Shown piece by piece: positions 9,125 to 17,996 of a stretch of 35,000 bases of DNA. A model generated the notes under the pieces. It saw only the letters and a program-made list of their open reading frames with translations, was not told the origin of the DNA and searched no databases. Every line of letters begins with the position of its first letter. Position 1 is the first letter of the stretch. Position numbers and translations under genes: made by a program. The DNA lies in NCBI GenBank assembly GCA_902521725.1, contig CABYTF010000006.1, forward strand, positions 1-35,000, given 5' to 3'. Origin of the DNA: an uncultured Gammaproteobacteria bacterium. GTDB taxonomy: Bacteria > Pseudomonadota > Gammaproteobacteria > GCA-002705445 > GCA-002716945.

Positions 9125-9154
9125 ATTATAGCATTATCTGATGCTATCAGTTAA
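9125..9154 (-). promoter_or_regulatory. Promoter of the lptD-surA-pdxA-rsmA operon
   Basis: On the minus strand TTAACT (9149-9154) is followed after 18 bases by TATAAT (9125-9130), preceded by TGC to form a perfect extended -10, TGCTATAAT. A start 6-7 bases further would fall near 9118, only 2-3 bases before the ATG at 9116, so the mRNA should be almost leaderless. Confidence 0.65.
9128..9147. repeat. Perfect inverted repeat over the lptD -10 box
   Basis: ATAGCAT (9128-9134), six bases, then ATGCTAT (9141-9147). The repeat covers most of the extended -10 and part of the spacer of the lptD promoter. It could be an operator, or a weak terminator hairpin for adk, which ends 12 bases upstream on the same strand; the run after it (AATTTTC) is a poor U-tract. 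Confidence 0.5.
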
Positions 9155-9158
9155 ATTA

Positions 9159-9800
9159 TCACTTTTTTATGATTGAGATAATTTCGTCAGTTAGTCTTTG
9201 AGGACCATCTTCGCCACCTATTATTCTATGGAGAACACCTTTTCCTTTATAGAAGTCAATGATTGGTTCAGTTTGCTCCGCATAGACCTTAAGACGATTT
9301 GACACAGTCTCTTCATTATCATCAGCCCTTTTAACAAAAACACCCTCGCCGCACTTATCTCCTTCTCTAAAATCCGAAAAATACTCATTTTCTATTTTTC
9401 CACAAGTATTGCAAGTTATACGACCTACACATCTTTTAATTATCAAATCGGTCGGAACATCGATGAGAAAGACATATTCTATTGAGAGGTTGAGGTCACC
9501 TAGTAATCTATCCAGGCTTGAAGCTTGAGATAAGTTTCTTGGAAATCCATCGAGTATAAAACCATTTTTGCAGTCATCAGAGGTGATTTTTTTTGAGACT
9601 AATTTAAGTACTATATCATCACTTACAAACTTTCCTGCTGACATAATGCTTTTTAGCTCCTGCCCTATCTTTGATGCAGATGCTGTCTCAGCCCGTAGTA
9701 GATCTCCAGTGGATATTTGAGGAATATTAAATTTTTCTTCGATGTTTTTTGATTGTGTCCCTTTTCCTGAACCTGGTGCTCCTAAAAAAAGTATATTCAT
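9159..9800 (-). CDS. adk: Adenylate kinase
   Basis: Adk interconverts ATP + AMP and 2 ADP in the cytoplasm. The start is the ATG at 9800, fixed by the strong AGGAGA six bases upstream; the open frame extends 14 codons further but that part has no homology. The 213-residue protein has the P-loop GAPGSGKGT (7-15), STGDLLR, the AMP-binding DGFPR (84-88) and the LID. The LID is of the cysteine type, with C130, C133 and C150 but no fourth cysteine (C150-G-E-G). E. coli Adk has no such cysteines. The gene lies 25 bases behind hppA, which yields the pyrophosphate-hydrolysing partner in nucleotide metabolism, and is probably co-transcribed with it. Confidence 0.96.
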   Translation of the reverse strand: MNILFLGAPGSGKGTQSKNIEEKFNIPQISTGDLLRAETASASKIGQELKSIMSAGKFVSDDIVLKLVSKKITSDDCKNGFILDGFPRNLSQASSLDRLLGDLNLSIEYVFLIDVPTDLIIKRCVGRITCNTCGKIENEYFSDFREGDKCGEGVFVKRADDNEETVSNRLKVYAEQTEPIIDFYKGKGVLHRIIGGEDGPQRLTDEIISIIKK

Positions 9801-9806
9801 TTTTTG

Positions 9807-9812
9807 TCTCCT
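9807..9812 (-). promoter_or_regulatory. Shine-Dalgarno sequence deciding the adk start
   Basis: AGGAGA on the minus strand, six bases before the ATG at 9800. It is among the best ribosome-binding sites in the window and settles the start. Confidence 0.8.
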
Positions 9813-9825
9813 AACGATATTTAAT

Positions 9826-11841
9826 TTATAACAGGGGAGCAATTACAAGGCTTACGATTGCCATTACATTTATTAAAATATTCATTGATGGTCCTGAAGT
9901 GTCTTTGAGAGGATCACCCACAGTATCACCTACAACTGCAGCTTTATGTGTGTCTGACCCTTTGCCACCAAAATTACCCTTCTCGACAAATTTTTTTGCA
10001 TTATCCCAAGCACCACCAGAATTTGACATTGTCAGGGCGAGAAGAATACAGCTAACAAGACCACCACCAAGAAGACCACCTAGCATCTCTGGTCCAAATA
10101 GAAACCCAACAATAACAGGTGAAAAAACAGCTATTGCACCAGGCATAACCATCTTCTTCAAAGCCGCACCAGTTGCAATTTCTACACACTTTTGATTATC
10201 GGGTTTTCCAGTACCCTCGAGTAAGCCAGGTATCTCCCTAAATTGTCTTCTAATTTCATTGATCATGCTATAAGCCGCATCACCCACAGCAGTAATAGTT
10301 AGAGACCCAACGAGAAATGGAATCATACCCCCAATAAATAAGCCGATGAGTACATTCGTGTCTGTCAGAAGCAACTGAATTGGCTCTTGTCGACTATGGT
10401 TTACCTCTTGTACAAACGCAGTGATAATTGCAAGTGCTGCCAACGCTGCGGCACCAATTGCAAATCCTTTTCCTATTGCTGCGGTTGTATTGCCAACCTC
10501 ATCTAAGCTATCAGTAATTTTCCTAGTTTCTTCCCCTAAAGCACCCATTTCTGCAATCCCCCCTGCGTTATCAGCTATCGGACCATATGCATCTATTGCC
10601 ATTGTTATTCCAACAGTTGCTAGCATACCAACAGCTGCAATCCCGACTCCATATAGTCCTGCAAAATAATTAGACAAGAAAATGATTACCACTAGTGTTA
10701 GAACTGGGACAACAACTGATTGGAGGCCGATTGATAGACCAGTAGTTATTACAGTAGCCGACCCTGTTTGACCTTGTTCAGCAATTTTTCTAACAGGGGC
10801 ACCACCAGTGTAATATTCGGTAACAAGACCAATAATAATTCCTCCAACCGTTCCAGAGAGCACCGCGTACCATGCATTTTCTGTCACGCCTAAAGATATA
10901 ATGACAAAGTATGCCAGGACTATGAATGAAATTGCTGAAGCAAACGTTCCCCCTCTGAGAGAATTTGCAATATTTGTCTCATTACTGCCCTGTCTTGAAG
11001 CTAAGATCTTAATGATCAATATCCCAATTATTGAACAGAATAATCCAAGAGAAGCAAGTGCAAGAGGAAGTGACATGAGTATTTCCCTTGACCCGAGTTG
11101 AATCAAATCAGATTGTAGCATGGTTGATGCTATTGCTATTGTTGCAATTATTGCTCCGCAATATGACTCAAATATATCTGAACCCATGCCTGCGACGTCT
11201 CCCACGTTATCTCCAACATTATCTGCTATGACGCCTGGATTTCTTGGGTCATCCTCTGGAATATCTTTCTCTACTTTACCAACTAGATCTGCGCCAACAT
11301 CAGCAGACTTTGTAAAAATTCCGCCACCAACTCTGGAGAATAATGCTACGGTTGATGCTCCCATTCCAAAACCATGAATCGTTGATGCTGTTGCGGGATC
11401 AGAGCCATATAGGATATACAAGAGCCCCAGACCAAGTAAACCCATGGCTGCCACAGTAAGACCCATTATTGATCCACCGAAGAATGCAACTGATAAACTG
11501 TCACTGACACCTGAATTTTGTGCGGCTGTGGCTGTCCTCACATTTGCTTTTGTAGCTGTGTACATGCCAATAAAGCCAGTTATGGAGGAACTTAACGCAC
11601 CAACAATAAATGCTATGGTGCTACTTAATCCAAGTCCTATATATATCCCGAAAACTAGTATGAGAGAGAATACAAAAAGTATGGAATATTCTTTTTTCAT
11701 GAACGCCATTGCGCCAAGATGTATCTCATCAGAGATATCTGTTAAGTTTTTCTCTCCGGCAGGATATTTTTTTACTTGGGCATAGAGCAGATATGCTGCT
11801 AGTAGACCAGAAAAGCCTAATATTATCGGTACTAAATTCAT
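9826..11841 (-). CDS. hppA: Membrane-bound ion-pumping pyrophosphatase HppA
   Basis: A 671-residue, roughly 16-span integral membrane enzyme that couples hydrolysis of pyrophosphate to export of H+ or Na+. Substrate-binding motifs [11 protein letters not shown] (181-191), [22 protein letters not shown] (207-220) and the C-terminal [19 protein letters not shown] are intact. The motif [10 protein letters not shown] (450-459) has Ala at 454 and Gly at 457, where K+-independent enzymes have Lys and Thr, so this should be a K+-dependent type. That group includes H+-, Na+- and dual pumps; the ion cannot be decided by eye. The ATG has GGTGA six bases upstream. It is divergent from mrdA and leads adk. 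Confidence 0.95.
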   Translation of the reverse strand: MNLVPIILGFSGLLAAYLLYAQVKKYPAGEKNLTDISDEIHLGAMAFMKKEYSILFVFSLILVFGIYIGLGLSSTIAFIVGALSSSITGFIGMYTATKANVRTATAAQNSGVSDSLSVAFFGGSIMGLTVAAMGLLGLGLLYILYGSDPATASTIHGFGMGASTVALFSRVGGGIFTKSADVGADLVGKVEKDIPEDDPRNPGVIADNVGDNVGDVAGMGSDIFESYCGAIIATIAIASTMLQSDLIQLGSREILMSLPLALASLGLFCSIIGILIIKILASRQGSNETNIANSLRGGTFASAISFIVLAYFVIISLGVTENAWYAVLSGTVGGIIIGLVTEYYTGGAPVRKIAEQGQTGSATVITTGLSIGLQSVVVPVLTLVVIIFLSNYFAGLYGVGIAAVGMLATVGITMAIDAYGPIADNAGGIAEMGALGEETRKITDSLDEVGNTTAAIGKGFAIGAAALAALAIITAFVQEVNHSRQEPIQLLLTDTNVLIGLFIGGMIPFLVGSLTITAVGDAAYSMINEIRRQFREIPGLLEGTGKPDNQKCVEIATGAALKKMVMPGAIAVFSPVIVGFLFGPEMLGGLLGGGLVSCILLALTMSNSGGAWDNAKKFVEKGNFGGKGSDTHKAAVVGDTVGDPLKDTSGPSMNILINVMAIVSLVIAPLL

Positions 11842-11891
11842 ATTAAATCACCGTTTGTCCTTTTATTTGTTTTCCTTTTAAAATTCTTACT

Positions 11892-11903
11892 TATAATACA
11901 GAT
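11892..11903. promoter_or_regulatory. Back-to-back overlapping -10 boxes for mrdA (+) and hppA (-)
   Basis: On the plus strand TATAAT (11892-11897) lies six bases before the mrdA ATG at 11904, which predicts a leaderless mRNA; a weak TTGTTT (11867-11872) could be its -35. On the minus strand the overlapping TATTAT (11893-11898) could serve hppA, giving a leader of about 45 bases with GGTGA (11848-11852) as ribosome-binding site. The two polymerases could not bind at once. Confidence 0.5.
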
Positions 11904-13805
11904 ATGGTAAGCAAGCATCGCAATGAGACTATCAGAAAAAGGCATAGGTTTGAAGAAAAAACTGGTTGGGAGGACATAAATGATCCAGTTCGTGACAGAG
12001 CATCCCATAAGCTAAGAGCATTAATCGCATCAGCCATAGTTTTTGTAATATCATTATTTTATCTAGATCATATATATCAAATCCAGATTGATGACCATGA
12101 TCTATACACTACCAGAGCGGAAGATAATCGTATCAGAGTAAGACCTATTGAGCCTATCAGAGGAAATATTCTGGATAGAAATGGTACTATTCTAGCCGAG
12201 AGCTTTGATACTTTTGATATTGTTGCGAAAAAAGAAAAAATTGTCTCAGAGAAAAATTTCATTTTAAATGCTAAAAAAGTATTCAAATTCCAAAAACCTG
12301 AAGTTGATAGACTTAGAGAAGAATTCAAAAATAAAAAACTTAAAGAGATAACGCTTCAAAAAAATACCACTATGGAGGAATTTACAAAACTCTCAGTTGA
12401 TCAGTACCTACTTCCTGAAATGGAATTGATAGTAAAATCAAACAGGAGATATGTTTTCCCAGAGTCAACATCACATGTACTGGGTTATACAGGTAAACTT
12501 TCTGAGAGTGACTATAACTCAACTGTAGAGATCAAAGAGGGCATGACGAGTGTTGGCAAAATTGGTGTAGAGAGGTTCTATCAAAATCTTTTATCTGGAT
12601 CACCAGGATTTGAGAAATTAGAAACAAATGCTAACAATGAGATTATAAGGGTCTTAGAAAAGAAATCTGCCACAAGAGGCAGCGATGTTTATCTTACAAT
12701 TGATTACAGACTTCAAAACTATACCTATGAACTGCTCAAAGGACAGAGAGGTTCTATAATTGTTATGAATCCTCACAATGGGGACATTTTAAGTTTTGTC
12801 AGTTACCCTGGATATGACATTAACTTATTCGCTCGCGGAATTTCCTCTAAAGATTATAAGAAATTACTCCAAGATAAAGCGAACCCATTATTTAACAGAG
12901 CGCTTATAGGTCAATACCCGCCAGGTTCTACTATTAAGCCTTTTTTTGGAATTGTTGCTCTTGAAGATGGAATAATCGATAAGTCAAAAGTTTTTGCTTG
13001 CACTGGCGCGTACAAACTTGAAAATTACAAAAGACCTTTTAAGTGCTGGAAAAAAGATGGCCATATGGATGTAAACCTATCCTCGGCTGTTGCATCATCT
13101 TGCGATGTATTTTTTTATCGTTTAGCAGAGGTGTCTGGCATAGATATGATTCATGAAAAACTACAAAAATTTGGTTTTGGTGAAAAAACATATATCGATC
13201 TATATGGGGAAAAAGAGGGTCTGCTTCCATCACGAGAATGGAAAAATCAATCAAGACAAGCAGCTTGGTATCCAGGCGAAACTCTTAATGTTGGTATTGG
13301 ACAAGGTTATTTTTTAGCGACACCACTTCAATTAGCAAATGCCACATCATTATTAGCAAGTGGTGGATCGAGCGTTACCCCACATTTATTTTTGAGAAGC
13401 ATTGATAGAATAAACAACGAGGTATCAAATTTTAATTATTCTGATAACAAAAACGAAATTGAGATTGACACAGAAAGCTTACATGTCGTTAATGAAGCAA
13501 TGTGGCGAGTAATCTATGATAAAAACATTGGTACAGCATCACATATAAAAAAAATAGATAGTCTAGAATTTGCTGGTAAAACTGGAACTGCTCAAGTATA
13601 TAATTTAGACAAAGGAAAAACTGGAAATAAATCATTACAAGACCACGCTCTATTTATTAGTTTTGCTCCATTTGAAAGTCCTGAAATCGTCGTTTCAGTT
13701 ATAGTTGATAATGGCGGAAGTGGTTCTGCAGTAGCTGCACCTATTGCGAGAGATATAATCAATTTTTATTTTGAAAATATAAAATCTCAGGTTGCAATGC
13801 AATGA
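11904..13805 (+). CDS. mrdA: Penicillin-binding protein 2, elongasome transpeptidase
   Basis: A 633-residue class B PBP that cross-links peptidoglycan during rod elongation, with RodA. It has a cytoplasmic tail, one membrane anchor (about 38-56), the pedestal domain with RPIEPIRGNILDRNG, and the transpeptidase domain. The catalytic triads are S342-T-I-K345 (PGSTIKP), S399-C-D401 and K559-T-G-T. The length matches E. coli PBP2 (633). The ATG sits six bases after a TATAAT. The stop overlaps the rodA start in an ATGA. In many relatives rsfS-rlmH precede mrdA; here it is divergent from hppA instead. Confidence 0.97.
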   Translation: MVSKHRNETIRKRHRFEEKTGWEDINDPVRDRASHKLRALIASAIVFVISLFYLDHIYQIQIDDHDLYTTRAEDNRIRVRPIEPIRGNILDRNGTILAESFDTFDIVAKKEKIVSEKNFILNAKKVFKFQKPEVDRLREEFKNKKLKEITLQKNTTMEEFTKLSVDQYLLPEMELIVKSNRRYVFPESTSHVLGYTGKLSESDYNSTVEIKEGMTSVGKIGVERFYQNLLSGSPGFEKLETNANNEIIRVLEKKSATRGSDVYLTIDYRLQNYTYELLKGQRGSIIVMNPHNGDILSFVSYPGYDINLFARGISSKDYKKLLQDKANPLFNRALIGQYPPGSTIKPFFGIVALEDGIIDKSKVFACTGAYKLENYKRPFKCWKKDGHMDVNLSSAVASSCDVFFYRLAEVSGIDMIHEKLQKFGFGEKTYIDLYGEKEGLLPSREWKNQSRQAAWYPGETLNVGIGQGYFLATPLQLANATSLLASGGSSVTPHLFLRSIDRINNEVSNFNYSDNKNEIEIDTESLHVVNEAMWRVIYDKNIGTASHIKKIDSLEFAGKTGTAQVYNLDKGKTGNKSLQDHALFISFAPFESPEIVVSVIVDNGGSGSAVAAPIARDIINFYFENIKSQVAMQ

Positions 13806-14905
13806 GATATTCAACGAGTGAATTCAGTGGCATTTCCTCAATCCTTAAGATTGATCTAAAATTATTCGCGATTGTGATGATTATTGTGTTTCTTGGGATG
13901 ATCACACTTTTTAGTGTATCGAGCGGTGATAGCTCGCTGATGCTCAAACAAGGCATAAGGATCCTAATTGGACTAGTTGCAATGATCCTACTGGCACAGA
14001 TCCATCCTGATAACTTTAAGTTGTTTTCTCCCGCTCTGTACTTTGGTGGGATTTTCTTGTTAGTTATGACAATCTTTTTTGGTGTTGGCAAATCTGCTGA
14101 TCGTTGGCTGGACCTATATTTCCTAAGATTCCAACCATCAGAACTAATGAAAATATTTGTGCCTTTGATGATAGCATCTTTTTATTCTGACAAATCCTTG
14201 CCTCCGAAATTTAAAAATCTGGTTGTTGCAGCATTTATTATAGTTGTGCCAGCTTTCTTAATTGCCAAGCAGCCTGACCTGGGTACAGCAATTTTGATTA
14301 CCACTTCAGGTATTATTGCTATCTTTCTATCTGGAATTCGGCTTGTGCATATATTTTTAGGTTTAGCTTTTGTTATAGGGGCAATCCCTTTTTTATGGTC
14401 ATTGATGTATGATTATCAAAAATCTAGAATCTTATCTTTTTTCAGCCCAGATCAGGATGTTCTAGGCTCTGGTTATCATCTGGTTCAATCAAAAATAGCG
14501 CTTGGATCTGGAGGATTATTTGGTAAAGGATATATGAACGGCACTCAATCTAAATTGGACTTTCTTCCAGAAAATCATACTGATTTTATTTTTTCTGCCT
14601 TTGGCGAGGAGTTTGGATTTATTGGCGTCCTTCTCCTAATCACGTTGTATGTTCTCGCAACGTTTAGAGGTATGAGCATCTCCATAAAGGCTACAGATAA
14701 TTTTTCTCGAATTTTATCTGGTACTTTGATATTGACAATATTTTTATATGTACTCGTCAATATTGGAATGGTAATTGGGATCCTCCCTATCGTTGGTGCT
14801 CCACTACCATTTATGAGTTATGGTGGAACATCAATGCTGACAGTCTTTGCTGCATTGGGAATTATTATGTCCATTAAGTCACACCAGAGGTTGATGAGAA
14901 AATGA
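13802..14905 (+). CDS. rodA: RodA, SEDS peptidoglycan glycosyltransferase
   Basis: A 367-residue polytopic membrane protein (about ten spans) of the SEDS family that polymerises lipid II during lateral wall growth, in complex with PBP2. Diagnostic segments include RWLDLYFLRFQPSELMKI, AKQPDLGTA, LDFLPENHTDFIFSAFGEEFGFIG, which carries the conserved Asp/His/Glu region, and VGAPLPFMSYGGTSML near the C-terminus. It overlaps mrdA upstream and mltB downstream, both by ATGA, so all three are translationally coupled. RodA rather than FtsW is assigned from the pairing with mrdA. Confidence 0.95.
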   Translation: MRYSTSEFSGISSILKIDLKLFAIVMIIVFLGMITLFSVSSGDSSLMLKQGIRILIGLVAMILLAQIHPDNFKLFSPALYFGGIFLLVMTIFFGVGKSADRWLDLYFLRFQPSELMKIFVPLMIASFYSDKSLPPKFKNLVVAAFIIVVPAFLIAKQPDLGTAILITTSGIIAIFLSGIRLVHIFLGLAFVIGAIPFLWSLMYDYQKSRILSFFSPDQDVLGSGYHLVQSKIALGSGGLFGKGYMNGTQSKLDFLPENHTDFIFSAFGEEFGFIGVLLLITLYVLATFRGMSISIKATDNFSRILSGTLILTIFLYVLVNIGMVIGILPIVGAPLPFMSYGGTSMLTVFAALGIIMSIKSHQRLMRK

Positions 14906-15921
14906 TGAAATTTATACTCTTTATTTCGCTTCTAATATCAATAATCTTTAACGCGAATGCAAGCAACTCATATAAGACAAAAGAAGTGAGTGAGTTTATT
15001 GATTATATGGCTAAAAAACATAATTACAAAAAAAATGATCTTAGAAATCTGTTCAATAACATCAAAGAGGAAAAGAAATTAAAAAAATTCTTCAAAAAAG
15101 CTCCAGAGAGAAGATTGACTTGGAATGGCTGCCAGCAAAATGAAAAACAATGCATTAATTACAAAAGTTTATTTGTTACCGACCATAACATCAAAAATGG
15201 GAAACTATTTATTGATGAAAACTATAATAATTTAAAAAAAGCATCAGAAGCTTTTGGTGTACCCGAAGAGATCATTGTTGCCATTATCGGTATCGAGACA
15301 AGATATGGTAAAAATCTTGGTAACTTTAAGACTTTTGATACCCTTGCATCATTATCTGTTGGACCCAATAAGGGAAGGAGGGCTGATTTTTATAGATCAG
15401 AGCTTGAAAACTTTTTATTACTTTGTCGTGAAAATAATTTAGATCCATCATCCATTAAAGGATCATATGCAGGAGCACTTGGAAAGCCCCAATTTATATC
15501 AAGCTCATACAGAAATTATGCAATCGATTTTGATGGTGACAGCTATGCGGATTTATGGAGTTCAAATGCAGATGTAATCGGAAGCGTTGCAAATTACTTA
15601 GAGAAGAATGGATGGAAAAGAGATGGGTTAATTCTAACTGACCTTGTAATTAATAATAATGAGAAGACACTGGAGATGTTATCGAAGAGAACCTACAAAC
15701 CACATACAAAATACATAGACTTCGCAAACATCAGTCTAAAAACATCATTGGCAATAAATGATAACGAGAAATTGTCTGTAATAAAAAGACTGGAAGGTCA
15801 GTCCAATGTATATAGTTTTGGGCATAATAATTTTTATACGATTACAAGGTATAATAGAAGTCGACTATACGCTCTAGCAGTATTTACTCTAGCTCAGGAA
15901 ATAAAAATGGCATCACAGTAG
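14902..15921 (+). CDS. mltB: Lytic murein transglycosylase B
   Basis: A 339-residue MltB-family transglycosylase that cuts glycan strands to 1,6-anhydro-MurNAc ends. The catalytic Glu is E132 in AIIGIETRYGKNLG. Downstream are the family motifs GPNKGRRADFYRSELENFL, GSYAGALGKPQFISSSY, DFDGDSYADLW and ANYLEKNGW. The N-terminus is a cleavable signal peptide (about 1-21) without a lipobox cysteine, so it looks periplasmic and soluble, unlike E. coli MltB, which is a lipoprotein. An ATG three bases further in is an alternative start. The gene overlaps rodA by ATGA; rlpA, often found between mltB and dacA, is absent. Its product feeds the AnmK/AmgK/MurU recycling genes elsewhere in the window. Confidence 0.94.
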   Translation: MMKFILFISLLISIIFNANASNSYKTKEVSEFIDYMAKKHNYKKNDLRNLFNNIKEEKKLKKFFKKAPERRLTWNGCQQNEKQCINYKSLFVTDHNIKNGKLFIDENYNNLKKASEAFGVPEEIIVAIIGIETRYGKNLGNFKTFDTLASLSVGPNKGRRADFYRSELENFLLLCRENNLDPSSIKGSYAGALGKPQFISSSYRNYAIDFDGDSYADLWSSNADVIGSVANYLEKNGWKRDGLILTDLVINNNEKTLEMLSKRTYKPHTKYIDFANISLKTSLAINDNEKLSVIKRLEGQSNVYSFGHNNFYTITRYNRSRLYALAVFTLAQEIKMASQ

Positions 15922-15930
15922 TGTTAGTTA

Positions 15931-15939
15931 TGCTAATAT
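15931..15939 (+). promoter_or_regulatory. Putative extended -10 promoter for dacA-dat
   Basis: TGCTAATAT, an extended -10 (TGn-TAATAT), ends six bases before the dacA ATG at 15946. No clear -35 is visible, which extended -10 promoters tolerate. The spacing predicts transcription starting at or next to the ATG. Confidence 0.45.
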
Positions 15940-15945
15940 ATCAAA

Positions 15946-17073
15946 ATGATTAAAAGCCTAATCTCACTATGCATTGTTATATCCTTCGTTGCCGTCTCAC
16001 AGGCATCACCAATACCACCCGCGCCAACTCTGAATGTAAAAGCTTATGTGGTCATGGATTTTGACAGCAAAATGATATTAGCCTCATCAAACAAGGATCT
16101 AACGCTTCCACCAGCGAGTATAACAAAGATGATGACAGCATATGTAGCCTTCACCGAGTTAAAGGAAAAAAATATTTCTTTTGACGAAGAGATATTGGTT
16201 AGTAAAAAAGCATGGAAAACAGGTGGCTCTAAAATGTTCATTGAAGTGGGAAAAAAAGTCAAAGTGAAAGATATTCTTCAGGGAGTAATTACAGTTTCAG
16301 GAAACGATGCGAGTGTTGCACTTGCAGAGCACATTTCTGGCGATGAAAAAACATTTAGCACATATATGAATCAAATGGCAGCGAATCTTGGATTAAGCAA
16401 TACGAATTACACCAATGCTACAGGACTGCCTAGCGATAGCTTGTATACAACTGCAGAGGATATTTCTATTTTATCAAGGGCTCTTATTGCAGAGTTTCCA
16501 GATCTATATAAACTATATTCCACCAAATCTTTCGAATTCAACGAAATTAAACAATACTCTAGGAACAAATTGCTGTTTGTTGATGACAATGTTGATGGAA
16601 TAAAGACAGGTTTCACTAAAGCTGCAGGTTACTGCCTAGCAAGTTCAGCAAAAAGGGGGAATAGAAGATTAATTGCGGTAGTAATGGGAGCGCCAACACC
16701 TGATGTTAGGATACAAGCGAGCAGAACACTGTTGGAATATGGTTTCAGATTTTTTGAAACCCATACATTATTCAAACGTAATACAGCTATATCAACCGCT
16801 CGAGTGTATTCTGGAGAAGAGACAGAAATAAAATTTGGTATAAATGAAGACGCTAAGGTTACTATTCCAAGAAGACAGAAGAAAAATTTAAAATATGAGT
16901 ATATAGTTGATAGACAGTTAACCGCTCCTATTAAACAGAATCAAACTATCGGATTTATGCATATCAAATTAAAAGATAAAATTATCCAGACTTACAAACT
17001 CACTGCTCTTGAGGATATCAATCAAGGATCGTTTTATCGAAGGACAATTGATTCACTATTGATGGACTTGTAA
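15946..17073 (+). CDS. dacA: D-alanyl-D-alanine carboxypeptidase (PBP5/6 family)
   Basis: A 375-residue low-molecular-weight PBP that trims the terminal D-Ala from pentapeptides in the periplasm. Signal peptide about 1-20 (ending SQA). Active-site motifs: S58-I-T-K61, S118-G-N120 and K220-T-G. A PBP5 C-terminal beta domain (about 265-355) and a terminal amphipathic helix (FYRRTIDSLLMDL) for membrane attachment follow. The stop TAA shares its last base with the ATG of the transaminase gene (TAATG), so the D-Ala it releases and the enzyme that consumes D-Ala are encoded in one unit. Confidence 0.95.
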   Translation: MIKSLISLCIVISFVAVSQASPIPPAPTLNVKAYVVMDFDSKMILASSNKDLTLPPASITKMMTAYVAFTELKEKNISFDEEILVSKKAWKTGGSKMFIEVGKKVKVKDILQGVITVSGNDASVALAEHISGDEKTFSTYMNQMAANLGLSNTNYTNATGLPSDSLYTTAEDISILSRALIAEFPDLYKLYSTKSFEFNEIKQYSRNKLLFVDDNVDGIKTGFTKAAGYCLASSAKRGNRRLIAVVMGAPTPDVRIQASRTLLEYGFRFFETHTLFKRNTAISTARVYSGEETEIKFGINEDAKVTIPRRQKKNLKYEYIVDRQLTAPIKQNQTIGFMHIKLKDKIIQTYKLTALEDINQGSFYRRTIDSLLMDL

Positions 17074-17933
17074 TGTCTCGACAAGAGGTTGTATATTTAA
17101 ATGGAAACTACACTCCAAAAGAAGAAACAACTTTATCTATTCTTGATAGGGGATTTTTATTTGGTGATGGAGTTTATGAGTTAATTCCTATTTACAACAA
17201 AAAAATATTTTACGTAGACGCGCATCTTGAAAGACTAAAAAGCAGTTTGCAGCAAATAAATATAGCACCCTCATTACTTGAGGATCTAGATATTGTAGAG
17301 ATTATCAATAGGCTGATTGATCAAAATAATTATGATGATTATTTCATATACATTCACATTTCACGCGGTGTAGATCAAAAAAGGAACCACATTTATTCAG
17401 AGGATTACAGGCCAACTATATTAATAATGGGAGAAAACTATGTTCCTTTTAACCGTGATGTCATTATTAATGGAAAAAAAGCTATACTAGAAGATGATTA
17501 CCGTTGGTTAAAATCAAATATTAAGTCTACATCTTTACTTGCAAATGTTCTTATTAAAAACAAAGCAAATGATAATGGTGCGTATGAAGCTCTTCTTTTG
17601 AGAGATGGATTTCTGACAGAAGGGTCCGCTAGTAATGTTTTTATGGTTAAGGATGGCATTATTAAGACACCTAGGCTAAGTAACAAGTTACTGCCAGGAA
17701 TTACGAGGAAATTTTTAGTCGATCTTATAAGCCGACATCACCTAGAATATAGCGAATGCGATATTTCTAAACATGAGCTACTTGATTCAGATGAGATATT
17801 TTGTTCAAGCTCTACTAATCCAGTTGTGCCAATTACACAAGTCAATGATAAAATCATATCTGAATCTGCAGGATCTATATCTTTAGATTTGTATAAGCAT
17901 GCACAAGACTATATTAAGGATTCTTATAAATAA
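17073..17933 (+). CDS. dat: D-amino-acid (D-alanine) transaminase
   Basis: A 286-residue fold-type IV PLP enzyme. DRGFLFGDGVYE (25-36) and the HLERL motif are typical of D-alanine transaminases, and the PLP lysine is K151 in NIKSTSLLANV. GFLTEGSASNVF and FCSSSTNPVVPI complete the cofactor site. It converts D-Ala + 2-oxoglutarate to pyruvate + D-Glu, so it can recycle D-Ala released by DacA or supply D-Glu for the wall. IlvE or PabC are alternatives from the same fold, but the N-terminal motif and the dacA coupling favour Dat. In relatives ybeD-lipB-lipA often follow; here a terminator and an opposing lipoprotein gene follow instead. Confidence 0.88.
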   Translation: MSRQEVVYLNGNYTPKEETTLSILDRGFLFGDGVYELIPIYNKKIFYVDAHLERLKSSLQQINIAPSLLEDLDIVEIINRLIDQNNYDDYFIYIHISRGVDQKRNHIYSEDYRPTILIMGENYVPFNRDVIINGKKAILEDDYRWLKSNIKSTSLLANVLIKNKANDNGAYEALLLRDGFLTEGSASNVFMVKDGIIKTPRLSNKLLPGITRKFLVDLISRHHLEYSECDISKHELLDSDEIFCSSSTNPVVPITQVNDKIISESAGSISLDLYKHAQDYIKDSYK

Positions 17934-17962
17934 AAAAACCGCTGAATTCTAGATTCAGCGGT
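17932..17962 (-). terminator. Rho-independent terminator of the small lipoprotein gene
   Basis: A perfect 10-bp stem (ACCGCTGAAT 17938-17947 / ATTCAGCGGT 17953-17962) with a 5-base loop. Read on the minus strand it is followed by seven T (17932-17938), so it is a strong terminator for the leftward lipoprotein gene. On the plus strand the tail is CTTGTGATCTT, so it would stop dat transcripts only weakly. Confidence 0.85.
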
Positions 17963-17996
17963 CTTGTGATCTTACGAAAGTTAAATAACGTAAATA

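Noticed and set aside
9758-9842. Longer adk start at 9842
   Set aside because: It would overlap the hppA stop, and the added residues lack homology; the ATG at 9800 has AGGAGA at ideal spacing.
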